From positions 28,740,001-28,804,000 of the forward strand of contig CM032230.1 in assembly GCA_019009955.1 (NCBI GenBank): DNA of 64,000 nt, written 5' to 3'. A program made the position numbers and the translations under genes. The notes beneath the pieces were generated by a model. That model did not search any database. It was not told the DNA's origin and worked only from the letters and a program-made list of their open reading frames with translations. Positions 22,246 through 33,879 of this stretch are shown piece by piece. Position 1 is the stretch's first letter. Each line of letters starts with the position of its first letter. The stretch comes from Riptortus pedestris. Lineage: Eukaryota > Arthropoda > Insecta > Hemiptera > Alydidae.

Positions 22246-22692
22246 ATAATTATATTATAATATACGCGTATCAGTATAGTTCGTCCTACGTCTTTCGTTA
22301 ATTATTTTCATTAAGGAATGAAGTTCAAACCTATTTATCAGGAAGAGCAAAGAGGATTACAAGTATAGTTCCATTCTTGTTCAGCGGGTTAACATCAGCC
22401 CATAAACTGTGAAAATATATTAAATTAATTAATTCTGTATGGTTGTTTAGACCTAATGCAATACTGGCGCATTCTGCGGTGTTGGGACTTGTCCAAGCTG
22501 AGGGTGTCAGACAAACAGCCGACAGGATTATCAACGATCTCTAACATAATCCTCTCGGATCTTATAATCTTCTTATCTACTTCCTTTCATCGATCACAAA
22601 TCTGACAATATCCAACACTACCATCTCCAAGGCAACCACAAATGATGATCCGATGACTGAATTTATTACAGAATACTAAATATTTAAACAAA

Positions 22693-23822
22693 TAATTATT
22701 AAATAGTTATTTATTATACAAGTGACGAAAGTAGATCATTTTACAACTCGAGTGAAACGTTTACGTGGTAATTTCACGAGAGTTGTAAATTCTACTTTCG
22801 TCACGAGTGTAATATTAATTTTTTTCTGTAATCGTGTAATACATGATCAGATCTAACCAGAATATGAACAAAATTAGGATGTTGTGAAGATTATGGTATG
22901 TTGTTGGTAGGTTATAAGCATGGTTGTGAAAGGTTATAAGCATAGTTATAAAACAACTAGTGACGACTGTGAAGTAGTGCTGTTATAAACAAGTGCAGGT
23001 TATAAACAAGGAAGGTAATTATTATTATATTTAAATTTTAAAATATATTGATTATTTCCACCAATAATTCATTCACATTTCAATTTATTTTGTTAAAATA
23101 AATTCTTACAATGTTAAGAAACATTAAAAAGCATTTAATTTCCAACTTCAAATTATTTTTTAAATTATACTTATTACTAATTAAGAAGGCAATGCACTTT
23201 CTTCACTCTATTGCAAAATGTTTCACTTTCTTCACTCGGTAATTCTGAGCTATTATCCGGTTAACTTCAATTCCCTCCATACTGTAATATTACATTAGTG
23301 TAGTGCTGAATATTAATATTCAGTCCTAATTATGTGTCGGAAAACGAAAATATATTAATAAACTTAATTTAGTAGTCGTCTTTAGGGCGATTGGTCAGAT
23401 CTACAATGGCGAGGACGAGCAACCTCGCGTCTTTCATGAGCCAGATACCGATAGTGCCAATCTGACCAATCGCCCTAAAAATGTGATGTACTCTTGTTTT
23501 ATACTAAAGTTAGAACAAGAAAACCCCCACCCTCGGTTTTAACCACCGATGGCGTATTTTGGAAATTTTAGTGTTACAAAATTTATCTCGCGTCGTTCAT
23601 GAGCCAGACACCGATAGTGAGCCAGACGACTACTAAATTAAGTTTATTAATATATTTTCGTTTTCCGACACATAATTAGGACTGAATATTAATATTCAGC
23701 ACTACACTAATGTAATATTACAGTATGGAGGGAATTGAAGTTAACCGGATAATAGCTCAGAATTACCCTTCACTCATTTCAGTTTAGTAATGTTACCATT
23801 ATTCAACGATTACAGAAAAATA
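22693..23822 (-). mobile_element. Family P element, copy 2 (split by a foldback element)
   Basis: Reverse copy starting at AATAGTTATTTATTATACAA, with the terminal palindrome (22715-22815), then body and finally CGATTACAGAAAAA. A 530-bp element sits at 23238-23767 and splits off the last 55 bases. Confidence 0.88.
23238..23767. mobile_element. 530-bp foldback/hAT-like element with 144-bp inverted repeats
   Basis: Arms 23238-23381 and 23624-23767 are identical by eye over 144 bp (outer end GGTAATTCTGAGCTATTATC). Flanked by an 8-bp target duplication CTTCACTC (23230-23237 and 23768-23775), and the host P element reads through correctly once it is removed. An 8-bp duplication suggests hAT or Merlin/P-type transposition. 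Inside is a smaller inverted pair TTTAGGGCGATTGGTCAGAT (23381-23400 versus 23460-23479) and a duplicated CATGAGCCAGA block (about 23435 and 23598). No ORF; non-autonomous. Confidence 0.93.
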
Positions 23823-23837
23823 TAATTATTATTTCTG

Positions 23838-24360
23838 GAATATGCTGGATGGTAGAGGAACAAATGTATAAGGATCAATAAGAAGGCCAAGTCCTCTACT
23901 GTTTTTTAATATAATGCAGAGTGCACTTTCGGAGTCAATGCTCCATCCTCAGTGCCTGCTGATTAAAGCTGCGTTGCCTGGACCACGACTGCCGGGCGAC
24001 TCAGACTACTTATGACATAGGCAGTCGTAAGTCAACCAGCAGCTATATTTTCAAGCTACGAAAGATGTGTGCGGGCTTGGTTCCACAAAAAGCAACAATC
24101 AGTAACACTTTCAACTGAGCTTTTGGCAGCGTCATGGCTGCTCAGAAAGCCTCATGAATTTGACTATTTCTTAAGGATTTGGGATACTGTCAGAAAAATC
24201 CAACTACAGTGTTTGATGAAAATCAGATTTGTTAGGACTATATAGAAAATGAGAAAGCTTGCGCTAGGATCAGGCACTTAGAAGTCCTAAGACGCTTCAT
24301 TCGGAACCTAATTAATGATGAAAATGAAGCAGATTTTAGACGAAGCCACTATTCCGTCGT
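23838..24360 (-). mobile_element. Probable Penelope-like 3' region
   Basis: Reading minus, a long decayed stretch is followed by a compact hairpin motif (23923-23955) with CTGAGGA and GAAA boxes. Then comes a roughly 68-bp tail that starts CAGTAGAGGACTTGG and ends ATTCCAGA, which recurs at 32990 and 33282. The tail has a GTAGAGGA/TCCTCTAC stem. No RT domain is readable, so the Penelope assignment rests on the ribozyme-like motif. Confidence 0.45.
23923..23955 (-). ncRNA. Hammerhead-ribozyme-like hairpin, copy 1
   Basis: Minus strand reads GCACTGAGGATGGAG, then CATTGACTCCGAAAGTGC. It has CTGANGA and GAAA boxes flanking a GGAG/CTCC stem, and an outer GCACT/AGTGC pairing. Penelope-like elements are known to carry hammerhead ribozymes. 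The extra T after the CTGAGGA box and the alternative outer pairing leave doubt. Confidence 0.4.
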
Positions 24361-25017
24361 CAAATTTCATGTTCTTCCATTAAAAATAGGAATATCCATT
24401 TCTTATGAATGAAGTTGAGGGAGGAAGTTAATGTTAAAGTCGCCATGGCAACATTATCATGTAATATGAACATATGGTCTGTATTTTTGTTGACTGCTTA
24501 TTTTAACAACTACAATATTGCTAATTTTCGTAACTTTTATTTTTCTCAAGTTTAACATTTTATGCATCATCAATCTGTCTCGAGATAAGACTAGAGTAAT
24601 CCTCAAACTCTTGAAATTGGCGTGTCATTAAACAGCTTCATGAAAAGATAAAGAAATATGTGAACTTAGTGATATGCTTGAATTCGTCTTTTATATTAAA
24701 CTAGTTTTATTTTTAGGCTATTGTAAACCATTAAGATCAACTTGGTCTACTTATTAGCGCCATTTCTAACCAGTAATGAAACGAGAACATCATTTGGTGA
24801 ATCCAGAACGACAAATGCTTGCCTAGTTCAGGTGGGAATCAAATCTATGATTTAGAGTCCCTCAGAGCATTTACCCATATAACTCCTCTAGCTCCCTCAT
24901 AAATGTATATGGGTTCTGCTAACTCCAGAAGACCACGCAGAATTTGTGTCCAAATTAAATATACCTTGACTGACCACTAGTTAATGTCCAGGCTTCATTT
25001 CGCATGAGATGCTTCTG
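24361..25017. other. Spacer; possible decayed SINE at 24775-24900 (minus)
   Basis: On the minus strand ATAGATTTGATTCCCACC resembles a B box and the region ends in text like the SINE body, but the match is weak. Otherwise nothing recognised. Confidence 0.3.
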
Positions 25018-25400
25018 GAAAAAGGGGCTGTGAAAACTAACCAGATTTTCCACGTGCAAGTATGACTCACTTCTCATCTCATCTCATCATCTCTATTTCT
25101 AAGTGAAATTCCGATGAGTTGAAGTGGGGGTTTACTGAAAGCTGAAAACAAGAAAGTACGAAGAACTTACTTAATATATGAGTTACGAAAGAATGTATAG
25201 AGCCACAAGTATTCAGCAATAATATTTTAGCAAGATGGATTCTATAAAATGTTTCGAACTCATAATAAAGGGCAGGTATGGAAATTTTGACCCCCCCCCA
25301 CTTAACCCTGGTTCGAATTCAGCCATTATATAAACATTAGAGTTGAAAAAAAGGTTAAATATTGAGTATAGAATAGATAAAATAAATATTTTACAGTTAA
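25018..25400 (+). mobile_element. HINE-like copy H14, decayed
   Basis: AGGGGCTGTGAAAACTAACC, GAGTTGAAGTGGGGGTTTAC, the C-run and TTCAGCCATTATATAAACAT. The 3' half is missing. Confidence 0.7.
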
Positions 25401-25424
25401 GACCGAAAAAGCTAATTAGAGAAA

Positions 25425-26658
25425 ATCACTCTAAGTATTTGTGCGTATGTATCTCGCATGCTTAGAATAAAGTGGTTCATGATATAAAAGCTCATTGTTA
25501 ACAAGGCATGAATAGAAATGCGTGTTTCTCAAGGCAGAAAAATAAGAAACCCAAATATCTCAGTTATTATTGATGATATGAAAATGCATACATATATATG
25601 TGTGTACATGTGTGTATGTGTGTGTGTGTATGTATATGTATATATGTATATTTAATTTACATTTGCATTAAATTATGATTTATTGAATTAAGTACTATAC
25701 TTATTTAGATTAATATAATTATTATATTACAAACCAATGTATATCCTCTGAGTTTGTACTTTAGAAAGTATTATTAGTTATTTACACATTTTTTAATGAG
25801 TTATATTATTTTAACAACGGTACTAACAGAAATGGGCCAGACTCATGGCAACATGTAAAACATAAGCCAATAAAAATCTATCTATCTATATTCCAACATT
25901 TATAGGTGAGCAATAAGATGACTTTTATATAATTATTCGACCCGAATTATAATATTTGGATAATTCAAATTTTCGAAATTTCGTGCCTTTCTCTAATTTC
26001 TTTAATCCATCTCTAATTTCATGTGTAATGTTAGCTCAATTGACCTATAGTTATCTATGATATGCTTATATATTGATTTTGGTAATGATTAAACTTAATT
26101 AAAAAACTGAGATTTCTAGAGCGGTAACAGACATTACTGATATATACATAAATAATGTTAACGGACCTCATCTCTTAGGTAGTTTACAAATAAATTCAAT
26201 TTTACTTGTCTTTCAACACCTCTTGGGCTAAACTCACATTTAATTTGTAAATTATATGTATAGTTTTATGTGAGTTTAGGCTAGTATTTAGGCTATAGGT
26301 ATGTAGGCTAGTTAGTTAGGCTCTTGCTGCCACTTCTTTGAACAGAGGCAAAGGAGCCACAGCTGCTGGTTCCCCTAGGACTTTTCGGACTTAAACTAAA
26401 TCTCCCAAATGTTGCACTTTAATGCTTAGCTGTGCTCGGTGAGTTAGGCTAAGTTACCTGGCCCAATTTATGTATTCAAAATTTTATATCTCATTAAAGA
26501 TGGAGACCGCTGGAATGGGGAAACCCAAAGGTACAGCGGGGGCAGAGGTGGGAAAAAAAAGAAAAAAAAATCTCTGAGGTAGAATCGATGGACTTTTGAG
26601 ATTTATTTTATTCGAAAATGGCGCCATGAGTACAATCTCAATAGCTGATTTCTCTTAA
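25425..26658 (+). mobile_element. HINE-like copy H15, old and multiply interrupted
   Basis: Module-B and core words in order (AATAAAGTGGTTCATGATAT, CCCAAATATCTCAGTTATTA, then after about 250 unrelated bases CAATAAGATGACTTTTATA, then TAGAGCGGTAACAGACATTA). After a poly-A-tailed insert it resumes at 26570 and ends GATTTCTCTTAAG. A TG/TA microsatellite lies at about 25588-25651. Confidence 0.65.
26183..26569 (+). mobile_element. Poly-A-tailed retro-insertion of unknown source
   Basis: 387 bp ending in a 17-base A-rich tail, flanked by a 13-bp target duplication (ATCTCTTAGGTAG / ATCTCTGAGGTAG, one mismatch; 26170-26182 and 26570-26582) inside HINE H15. These are the marks of LINE-driven retroposition. 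The body has no ORF or polymerase III boxes that I can see. It repeats the word TTAGGCT several times and contains a GC-richer centre, so it may be a non-coding RNA or LINE-tail copy. Confidence 0.8.
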
Positions 26659-27156
26659 GAAAAAACGTGACTGGACTTAATATTCATTCATTAACAGCCA
26701 CATTAATTCATAAAATATATGTAACAAACAAGGCTGGGACTAATATTCATTCATTAAAAATGTATGACAGAACTGGCTGGGAATGACATTCATTCATAAA
26801 AAGCAAGCTACATTCATTCATAAATGTTTATAACAAACATCGCAAGCCTAGTAATGCTCGAAGGGAGTTATTTAACTCTAGAGTAGCTATTTAACTCAGG
26901 CCTTTCCTTCGGTTGCACTCCATGACACGCAGGGGTAGCGACTCCGTGCTGGATATTACTTTGTCCCTCACGAATATTAACACTAAATTATGCTTTAACA
27001 TGCTATAGCTAGGTAAAATAATTATTAGGTTGGAACCTAAATTATTTTTTATATTTTTTTATTAATTTTGTAAAAATAAAAACTAAAGAAATGTATGTGA
27101 ATATTATGAACATTCATTGTCAATTTCTTAAGGAAATATCGAACCTCTTGAAAAAC
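26659..27156. other. Spacer with repeated ATTCATTCAT words
   Basis: ATTCATTCAT-type words occur about four times between 26680 and 26825, often before TAAAA or TAACA, suggesting an old tandem array. The rest is unannotated. Confidence 0.5.
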
Positions 27157-27745
27157 GTACGTCACGCAGGGGCTGCGTATGCTAAGCACATTTCTCACCT
27201 GCTTGTACAACACATGACATATTATACAATAATACAAGAAAGTACGAATAACTCGCTTAATACTTGACTAACGAAATAATTATTAGAGCAACTATTGATG
27301 GCCGTCCATATTTTAACAAGTTTTTCGTTATATAACAATCCCCCCCCCTCTAAACTCTCACTATTCCATGTCCTATTTCCGTCAATAACCATTATGTTCT
27401 ATACTGTCGAGTGAAACGGTTAAATAATAAAGCATGCATCTCTCAAAATAAAAGTTCAATGATTTCCATATATGCTATTTAACCTTGGAATGAAGTTCTT
27501 CATGGTGAAAGAGCGTTTTGTTAATATGACCTGAGTAAGAGTGGGGGGGATTCAGACGGCCGAAAACTAAAATATGGAAATATCTCGTGAATATTCAATA
27601 TAAAGAAAGCATATACGCAACAGCATTTATAGAACATTGCATTTTCAATAAGATTGATTCTAAACAATTTTTTGATCCAACGCAAATTGCGGTGATATTT
27701 TGAATTGTCGAAATTCAATATATATAAATTTTGAACTCAGAATAT
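27157..27745 (+). mobile_element. HINE-like copies H16 (5' piece plus core piece)
   Basis: GTACGTCACGCAGGGGCTGC start, a C-run core near 27340, then module-B text again from 27435 to AATTTTGAACTC. Either one copy with a rearrangement or two overlapping remnants. Confidence 0.75.
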
Positions 27746-28029
27746 AATTCACTACTCTAGTCTTTGTGTTACATGAAGAAAAATAAGCTGGGACAAATAT
27801 GAACATGATTAGTGAAGGGGCGAGTCAATATAATAAAGCAAAATATATCCAGGTTGAACTCAGTTGCAATTTATTGATGATAAACACACATACTCCTTAA
27901 AGCACGTTCACATATTTACAACAAGTGCTCACACAAATCAATCAAGAATCAGATTAATGTAGATTTTCTTAAAAAAAATAAAACACATCAACACCCACAG
28001 CCAGATTAATAATTTTCCTTACTCAAACG

Positions 28030-28131
28030 CTTAGTATCACCTGGCTAGAAAAGGGCGGTAACCTGTGGGTAACCCGTTCCAATTAGCCACAGAAGCAAAA
28101 AGTTAACGTTAATAAATAATAATAATAAACT
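28030..28131 (+). mobile_element. tRNA-derived SINE, copy d (3' half)
   Basis: CTGGCTAGAAAAGGGCGGTA, then AACCCGTTCCAATTAGCC, then AATAAATAATAATAATAA tail. Head missing. Confidence 0.75.
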
Positions 28132-28519
28132 AGTTATGTTTAAAAGACAAATAATAGTAACTTTATTTAAAGGAAAGTTATTTTATTAACTAAAAATACT
28201 GAGTCAATACATAAGAGAGAAGAGTTAAGATACATATTTAGATTTAAATTAACGTCTTATTATAGAACTAAATATTATTTTTGTTCATGATACTTCCTGT
28301 AATTTACATAATGAATATAAATAATTCATTTTGAATAATGTCAATCTATAATGAGCTTGTACAAAAGGGAGTTACTGAGTGCTTTTGGAACTTTCCTTTG
28401 CATTATTCATATGACTTTCTGCTCACAGGATCAATCACAAAGTGAAACCTGTTGATACAACAACAATAATCAATATAAACTCAACTTTCGTGACAGGAAT
28501 CAGGGTCGATTTGTCTTTT

Positions 28520-28690
28520 AATTAACGTGAACTTCATAAACTGAGGCTAATTGCGACAGATTACCATCATTTCATAGCCTAAATACGTTTTGATTAAATG
28601 AGTGCTATACTTAATAAATGTCCTTTGAACACGAGGGTATCGAACTGCCGTCTCAAAGTTATCCAAGATTTTTAAATAATAAGCTCTATT
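28520..28690 (-). mobile_element. tRNA-derived SINE, copy e (decayed)
   Basis: Reverse match to copy b in order: ACTGAGGCTAATTGCGACAG, ATTACCATCATTTCATAGCC, then GGGTATCGAACTGCCGTCTC holding a damaged B box. Confidence 0.6.
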
Positions 28691-31095
28691 GACTTTGGTT
28701 AACCAGAATCATAGCAATAATAATCTTAGGAGTGAATTATTAATTGTTAGAAGTAATAGAGTTCCACAATAATGTATGAAAGTGTATTGATTCACAGTTC
28801 AATGAAGAAAGTAACAAAATAAGGTAAGTGCTTAAAAATTTGGTTGTACAAACATAAAGATCACCAAAATTTAAATTTAGCATATTTTATTTTATTGCGT
28901 ACACAATAAAACTAAGTATTTTATAAATTAATTACAATTTTTTTTTTTGCAGAAACAGAATGTGTGCAATATTTAAAACTCGGAATAGCAAAAACAGGGC
29001 TGGAAGGGACCATTAATATGTAAACTAGGGCTCTCTGGTACCGGCGTGCAAGCAAAAGCTGAGAAAATCTTACTGACCTAATTTTAAAATTTATAAATCC
29101 TCAACATCACATGAATACAAATTGTTCATCTCTCTTATCTACCAGAATATACTTCACGCTGGACTACCTTTACTGTTTACACACAATTCATGGGTTTATG
29201 AATTTTTGAGCGATTTTCCTCTATGGAATAAGCAATTACTGTAGATCACATTCATACAGCTAGTTATTATATATATCAACACCCCCCCCCCTCCGAAGTG
29301 AATATTATGCTGCTTACTTCTGGGGAAAAGGTGTATGAAAATATAATAGTGCATTTTGTGAAGAAGAAGAGGCTTTAGCGTGCAAAAAGTCGAAATTAAT
29401 GATGGGTATTTTCAAATTTTAGTGGGTCCCATTTTGGCGTCGTTTTCGGCATTCTGTCAGTATGTCTTATTGTCAAGGGGATGTTACAAGTTGAGCGTGT
29501 GTGTGTGTATCAATCTTTGTCACTAAGTATGAGTGTGTTAATTTGGTGCGCCCAATTCTAAGTTTTGAGAGAACTTCTTCTCTCGTAGAGCTTTTGAAAC
29601 ACTAGCAGCTTAGAAAATAAAAAGTAAATGATTTCTGCAAAACTGACGGAGAAGATATGTTTAAATAAAATCGAGTCTTTCGAAGCTTTTACCCTAAAAA
29701 GGAGTCGCTCTTAGAATTAGGAATCATCTTCTTCATGATTAGGTGAAAATCCGTTCAAATCCTTTTCTGGGGCAATATCTGGGCCGTCAAAGAAATGGCA
29801 GCGACATTGGAAGTGGCTTCGGCCACTTTGAGAGGATTTTCTCATTAAATGTAATTCTGAAAGACTAATCGATTTTTCACCCCTCGAGATTCGTCCCTTA
29901 CAAATGAGCTTCAATTAGCTCCCTCTTCTTCTTGAAATAACTCATTTATTTTCATCTAATAATAATTAAATTTTTTTAAAAGAAGTTCATTAAAATCTTT
30001 AGATTTTCATTAAAGGCTCTAATAAATAAATAAACTTTACGAAAGTAAATTCAATTAGCAATTTTTATTTAATAAAATTAATTTTAAGTAGTTTGTTATA
30101 AAGAGATCATTTTATCACTCCTAAAGTATCAACTAAAATTAAAAACGGCAATAATAATTCATAAAATAAACGTTTACGAAAGTTAACACTTCATCCTTAT
30201 GATCAGGTAGGCTATGGCCTTTTGAAGAAACACAACCTTTTTTCTCTGAGAACATAGAGTACCAAGAGATATAAGAAAACGATTTTGAAGAAAACCGGTA
30301 ATTCTAGAAAGACTTCGAGGTAGGCACCCTCCCTCTAGTAAATAAATAAAATACTAAAGAGCATTGCACAAAATCAATAGCTAATCATAACAGTATCATT
30401 TCCGGAATAATAACTCCGGTTTAATAAATTTTGAGAACACTATAAATATGACATTTAATTGGGGTCCTATGCTCTCAAGCACATCGTGAAATATAGAATT
30501 ACTTTTCAGTAGAGGACTATCTGTGCAAAAAATAATACACAAAGCTTTGTGAGTAAAAGAAATGTGTGATTGCCTTCATGAAATATACTAACGACGGATT
30601 ATAAACTTGAAGGAGAAATACTGTAGCGAGTATACGTGGATAAACCTCTAAGGGACTTTGAGAAATATGATGAAAGCAATAGTTTCAGGAAAAAAACTGG
30701 GTCACGTCAATGGGACCGGCCGAGAGAAGATGTTTTGTATGCAGGAGGAGGACATAGTTCTGAGAGATGATATCGAATACCGCAGACCAGCGAGGTATGG
30801 AGAAGTATTGGACACAGCACTTCAATTTGAAGGGAGGTTGTACAATGACGTAACATGTGGTGCTGGTGTCGGTTTGGCTCAGTGGTAGGAAGAAAATGAC
30901 TGATACATTTATTTGTTCTAATGAAATCAAGAATACATATCTAATTTTTCTTCTTATACTGGACCATATATTTGTATATGTTCTTCAAGGTTTCATAGCA
31001 AGGGTCGCCAATAAAAAACATTTTATCCTCGCAAACATTTATTCATGCTGCTCTACAAGTTTCGTGGTTAATTTACCAATTAAGACACTAAAAAA
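28691..31095. other. 2.4 kb without recognisable repeats or genes
   Basis: The longest stretch free of the families above. A 65-codon minus frame at 29717-29914 and a 76-codon plus frame at 30658-30888 are slightly GC-richer than the surroundings. They lack recognisable domains, and I cannot tell exon from chance. A poly-T run at 28939 and C-run at 29280. Confidence 0.4.
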
Positions 31096-31510
31096 ATGTT
31101 TCCTAAGTCTTACTCCCCTAAGACCGGGAAAGTTGGACTCTCCACAGAAGGGAATATAATAGGTTGGAAGCAGAGGAAATGTGGATCTGGCGGGGAATCA
31201 CTAGAACAAGTTGGACTCAAGAAAAAACAAACCAACATTGAAGTTCTAAATGAGGTAAATGAGAACAGAAGTCTTATTAAGGCAATGGAAAAATGATGAG
31301 TAAAACTTCTTGGGCATATCATAAGGCACAACGACTTAGTTACAAATATACTTGAAGGTAAGATTCTTGGGCATAGGGGAAATGAAAGCCTAGAAAATCA
31401 TATTTTGAAGACATCAAGCATCTTTTGGATTTCGGTGAGTATAGTAGTATGAAAAGAGCATCATCCGATAGAATACAATGGCTGCAACTACAATGCGTAG
31501 CCTTTAGATC
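31096..31510 (+). pseudogene. LINE RT C-terminal remnant
   Basis: Readable pieces: VLNEVNENRSLIKAMEK, then LLGHIIRHNDLVTNILEGKI, then after a frameshift EDIKHLLDFGEYSSMKRASS and DRIQWLQLQCVAFRS. The 'LGHIxRHN...EGKxxG' and 'DRxxWLQ..' blocks close the RT ORF in RTE/CR1-type LINEs. Two stops after the first block and the shift make it a pseudogene. Confidence 0.8.
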
Positions 31511-32189
31511 ATGTTGAATATATATACACATACATATGTTCAATGCTAACCCAGCTAACAAATCGAAAGAAGTGGCTCGTTCTGCTCGTGAAAATAATGG
31601 CTATATACTAAACCCGTTCAACCAAAATAACAAAGAAATTTTCTAGAAATACTCAACAACCTAATATTCCAATACGTATTGACAGTTGGTTTTGATATTA
31701 AATATGGGTTTTAATATTAACTTTTAATCATTTATAACATACTGTATTTCCACTTTTCAAAAACGACCGCAAAGGAGAATAAACTATGAATAAAGTTTAG
31801 AGACCAGAAGGCTATTAAATAATGATGTATGAATTATAAAGGAAATATATTAAAAAAAACAGCCAATAAAGAAAGGACTTTGCTGTGGTGAAATCACCAC
31901 TCATGGCCACACGATTTCCTCTAATGGGTGGAGTTAATTCAGTTATTCAGGAACAGCTGTAAGGGGAGGGAAGTCCAGAGCCAAGCAAGTTGTCTCAAGT
32001 TTTAGTTGTGTCAATGATGGATGGAGCAGTCTGACCATCTGCCAATTTATAAACACACCGAACATCTCTAGATGAAGCCTAACATCTTAAACGTAGCTGA
32101 CTTTGGCTAAATTTTCGATCATTCTTTGGTGACAATTATATTAGAGAAACGACAGAAGACAATTCATTGTTCTGAGAACCAACGTAAAG
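31511..32189. other. No recognisable gene
   Basis: AT-rich spacer. Confidence 0.5.
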
Positions 32190-33311
32190 AAAATAAGGAT
32201 CAATAAGAAGGCCAAGTCCTTTACAGCTTTTCATGCTTAAAACTATTTACAATAAAAGAAGGAAATGACTTGAGCCTCTTACAACACATATTAAAATATA
32301 CATTCTTAGACGCTAGGCCATGCTTAAAATATAGTTTTTCGGTAATCGTTGAATAATGGTAACATTACTAAACTGAAATGAGTGAAGAAAGTGAAACATT
32401 TTGCAATAGAGTGAAGAAAGTGAATTGCCTTCTTAATTAGTAATAAATATAAATTAAAAAATAATTTGAATGCTTTTAAATGTTTCTTAACATTGTAAGA
32501 ATTTATTTTAACAAAATTAATTGAAATGTGAATGAGTTATTGGTGGAAATAATCAATATATTTTAAAATTTAAATATAATAATAATTACCTTCCTTGTTT
32601 ATAACCTGCACTTTTTTATAACTGCACTACTTCACAATCATCACTAGTTGTTTTATAACTATGCTTATAACCTTTCACAACCATGCTTATAACCTACCAA
32701 CAACATACCATAATCTTCACAACATCCTAATTTTGTTCATATTCTGGTTAGATCTGATCATGTATTACACGATTACAGAAAAAATTTAATATTACACTCG
32801 TGGCGAAAGTAGAATTTACAACTCTCGTGAAATTACCACACTCGCTTCGCTCGTGTGGGTAAACGTTTCACTCGAGTTGTAAAATGATCTACTTTCGTCA
32901 CTTGTATAATAAATAACTATTTTCTAATTCACCCCTGTCCATACTATAATACTGTATAATAATACTGTTTTTTCCTGTTCGGTTTAAAAGCAGTAGAGGA
33001 CTTGGCCTTCCTATTGATCCTTATCAATTGGTTCCTCTACCATCCAGCATATTCCAGAGATATCACTTCAGCTTCGCCAAGCTATGGCTGGAATCCAACG
33101 GTGGCACAGCATGAACCGGGAGAATGTTAACGTTATTCATAGTATGGACAGAGGTGAATTAGAAAAACTATATTTTAAGCATGGCCTAGCATCTAAGAAT
33201 GTATATTTTAATATGTGTTGTAAGAGGCTCAAGTTATTTCCTTCTTTTACTGTAAATAGTTTTAAGCATGAAAAAAAAAAACAGTAGAGGACTTGGCCTT
33301 CTTATTGATCC
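32190..33311. repeat. Inverted repeat, about 148-bp arms around an 0.8-kb spacer
   Basis: Arms 32190-32337 and 33164-33311 match with only a few differences (inner ends AAAAACTATATTTTAAGC and its complement). The arms are part of the element whose tail is the CAGTAGAGG unit. The spacer holds P element copy 3 and one more CAGTAGAGG tail. Confidence 0.85.
32335..32926 (+). mobile_element. Family P element, copy 3
   Basis: TTTTTCGGTAATCGTTG start, body, ACGATTACAGAAAAA, then the terminal palindrome to AATAAATAACTATT. The palindrome apex reads CACACTCGCTTCGCTCGTGT. Confidence 0.9.
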
Positions 33312-33351
33312 TTAACAATTGGTTCCTCTACCATCCAGCATATTCCAGACA
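32990..33351 (+). repeat. Direct repeat pair, period 292 bp (CAGTAGAGG tails)
   Basis: The approximately 69-bp unit CAGTAGAGGACTTGGCC...ATTCCAGA occurs at 32990-33058 and 33282-33351. Penelope-like elements often carry such pseudo-LTR direct repeats. A 67-codon open frame (33084-33287) lies between them and ends in the second unit; no domain recognised. Confidence 0.75.
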
Positions 33352-33770
33352 TGTGGTAAAGAAAATAAGAAATAAAATACAAAGATCAAAAATTCTTAAC
33401 TCCTAGCCAATTTTAAAACGAGCAACAATTTTAATACTGCAACCAAACTTGAGAACAGAAAGTAACATAAAAAAATCTGGAAGGGTAAGGTATGCTTGAA
33501 CTACATAATCAGGTACATACTGGAATAAATGTAATCATTTTATCCCAATTAGCCATGGCAGTAAAAATTGGATGGTAATAAATAAATAAATGCAATCTAG
33601 AATAGCTTCATCTTCAATCTCATAGGAAGCATCCCTAAGGAAGTATGTTTCGCGACACGTTGCCAAAAAAACATCCTTCAATCCTATTCAAAACACCTCG
33701 AGCATTATCACCCGCCGTAGAATATTCTCAAATCTACTAGTACGTTATAGCTTTTAAAATTGAGGGTTGA
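33352..33770. other. Spacer with a possible SINE tail at 33540-33592
   Basis: CCCAATTAGCCATGGCAG and AATAAATAAATAAAT resemble the SINE 3' end. Nothing else recognised. Confidence 0.4.
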
Positions 33771-33879
33771 GGCTCAGGTTAGCCATGCAAGTTAAGGCCT
33801 TAATCTCACTAGGCAAACTTCAAGTTACTTCTTACTTGGGCAATAAGAATTTATTTAGTGAGGAATTCATTAAATAAAA

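Noticed and set aside
26680..26830. CRISPR-like repeat array (ATTCATTCAT words)
   Set aside because: Eukaryotic context, irregular spacing and very short degenerate words; no spacers of uniform length.
29717..29914. 65-codon minus frame as a possible terminal exon
   Set aside because: Its composition is slightly exon-like, but without similarity or transcripts I cannot support a gene.
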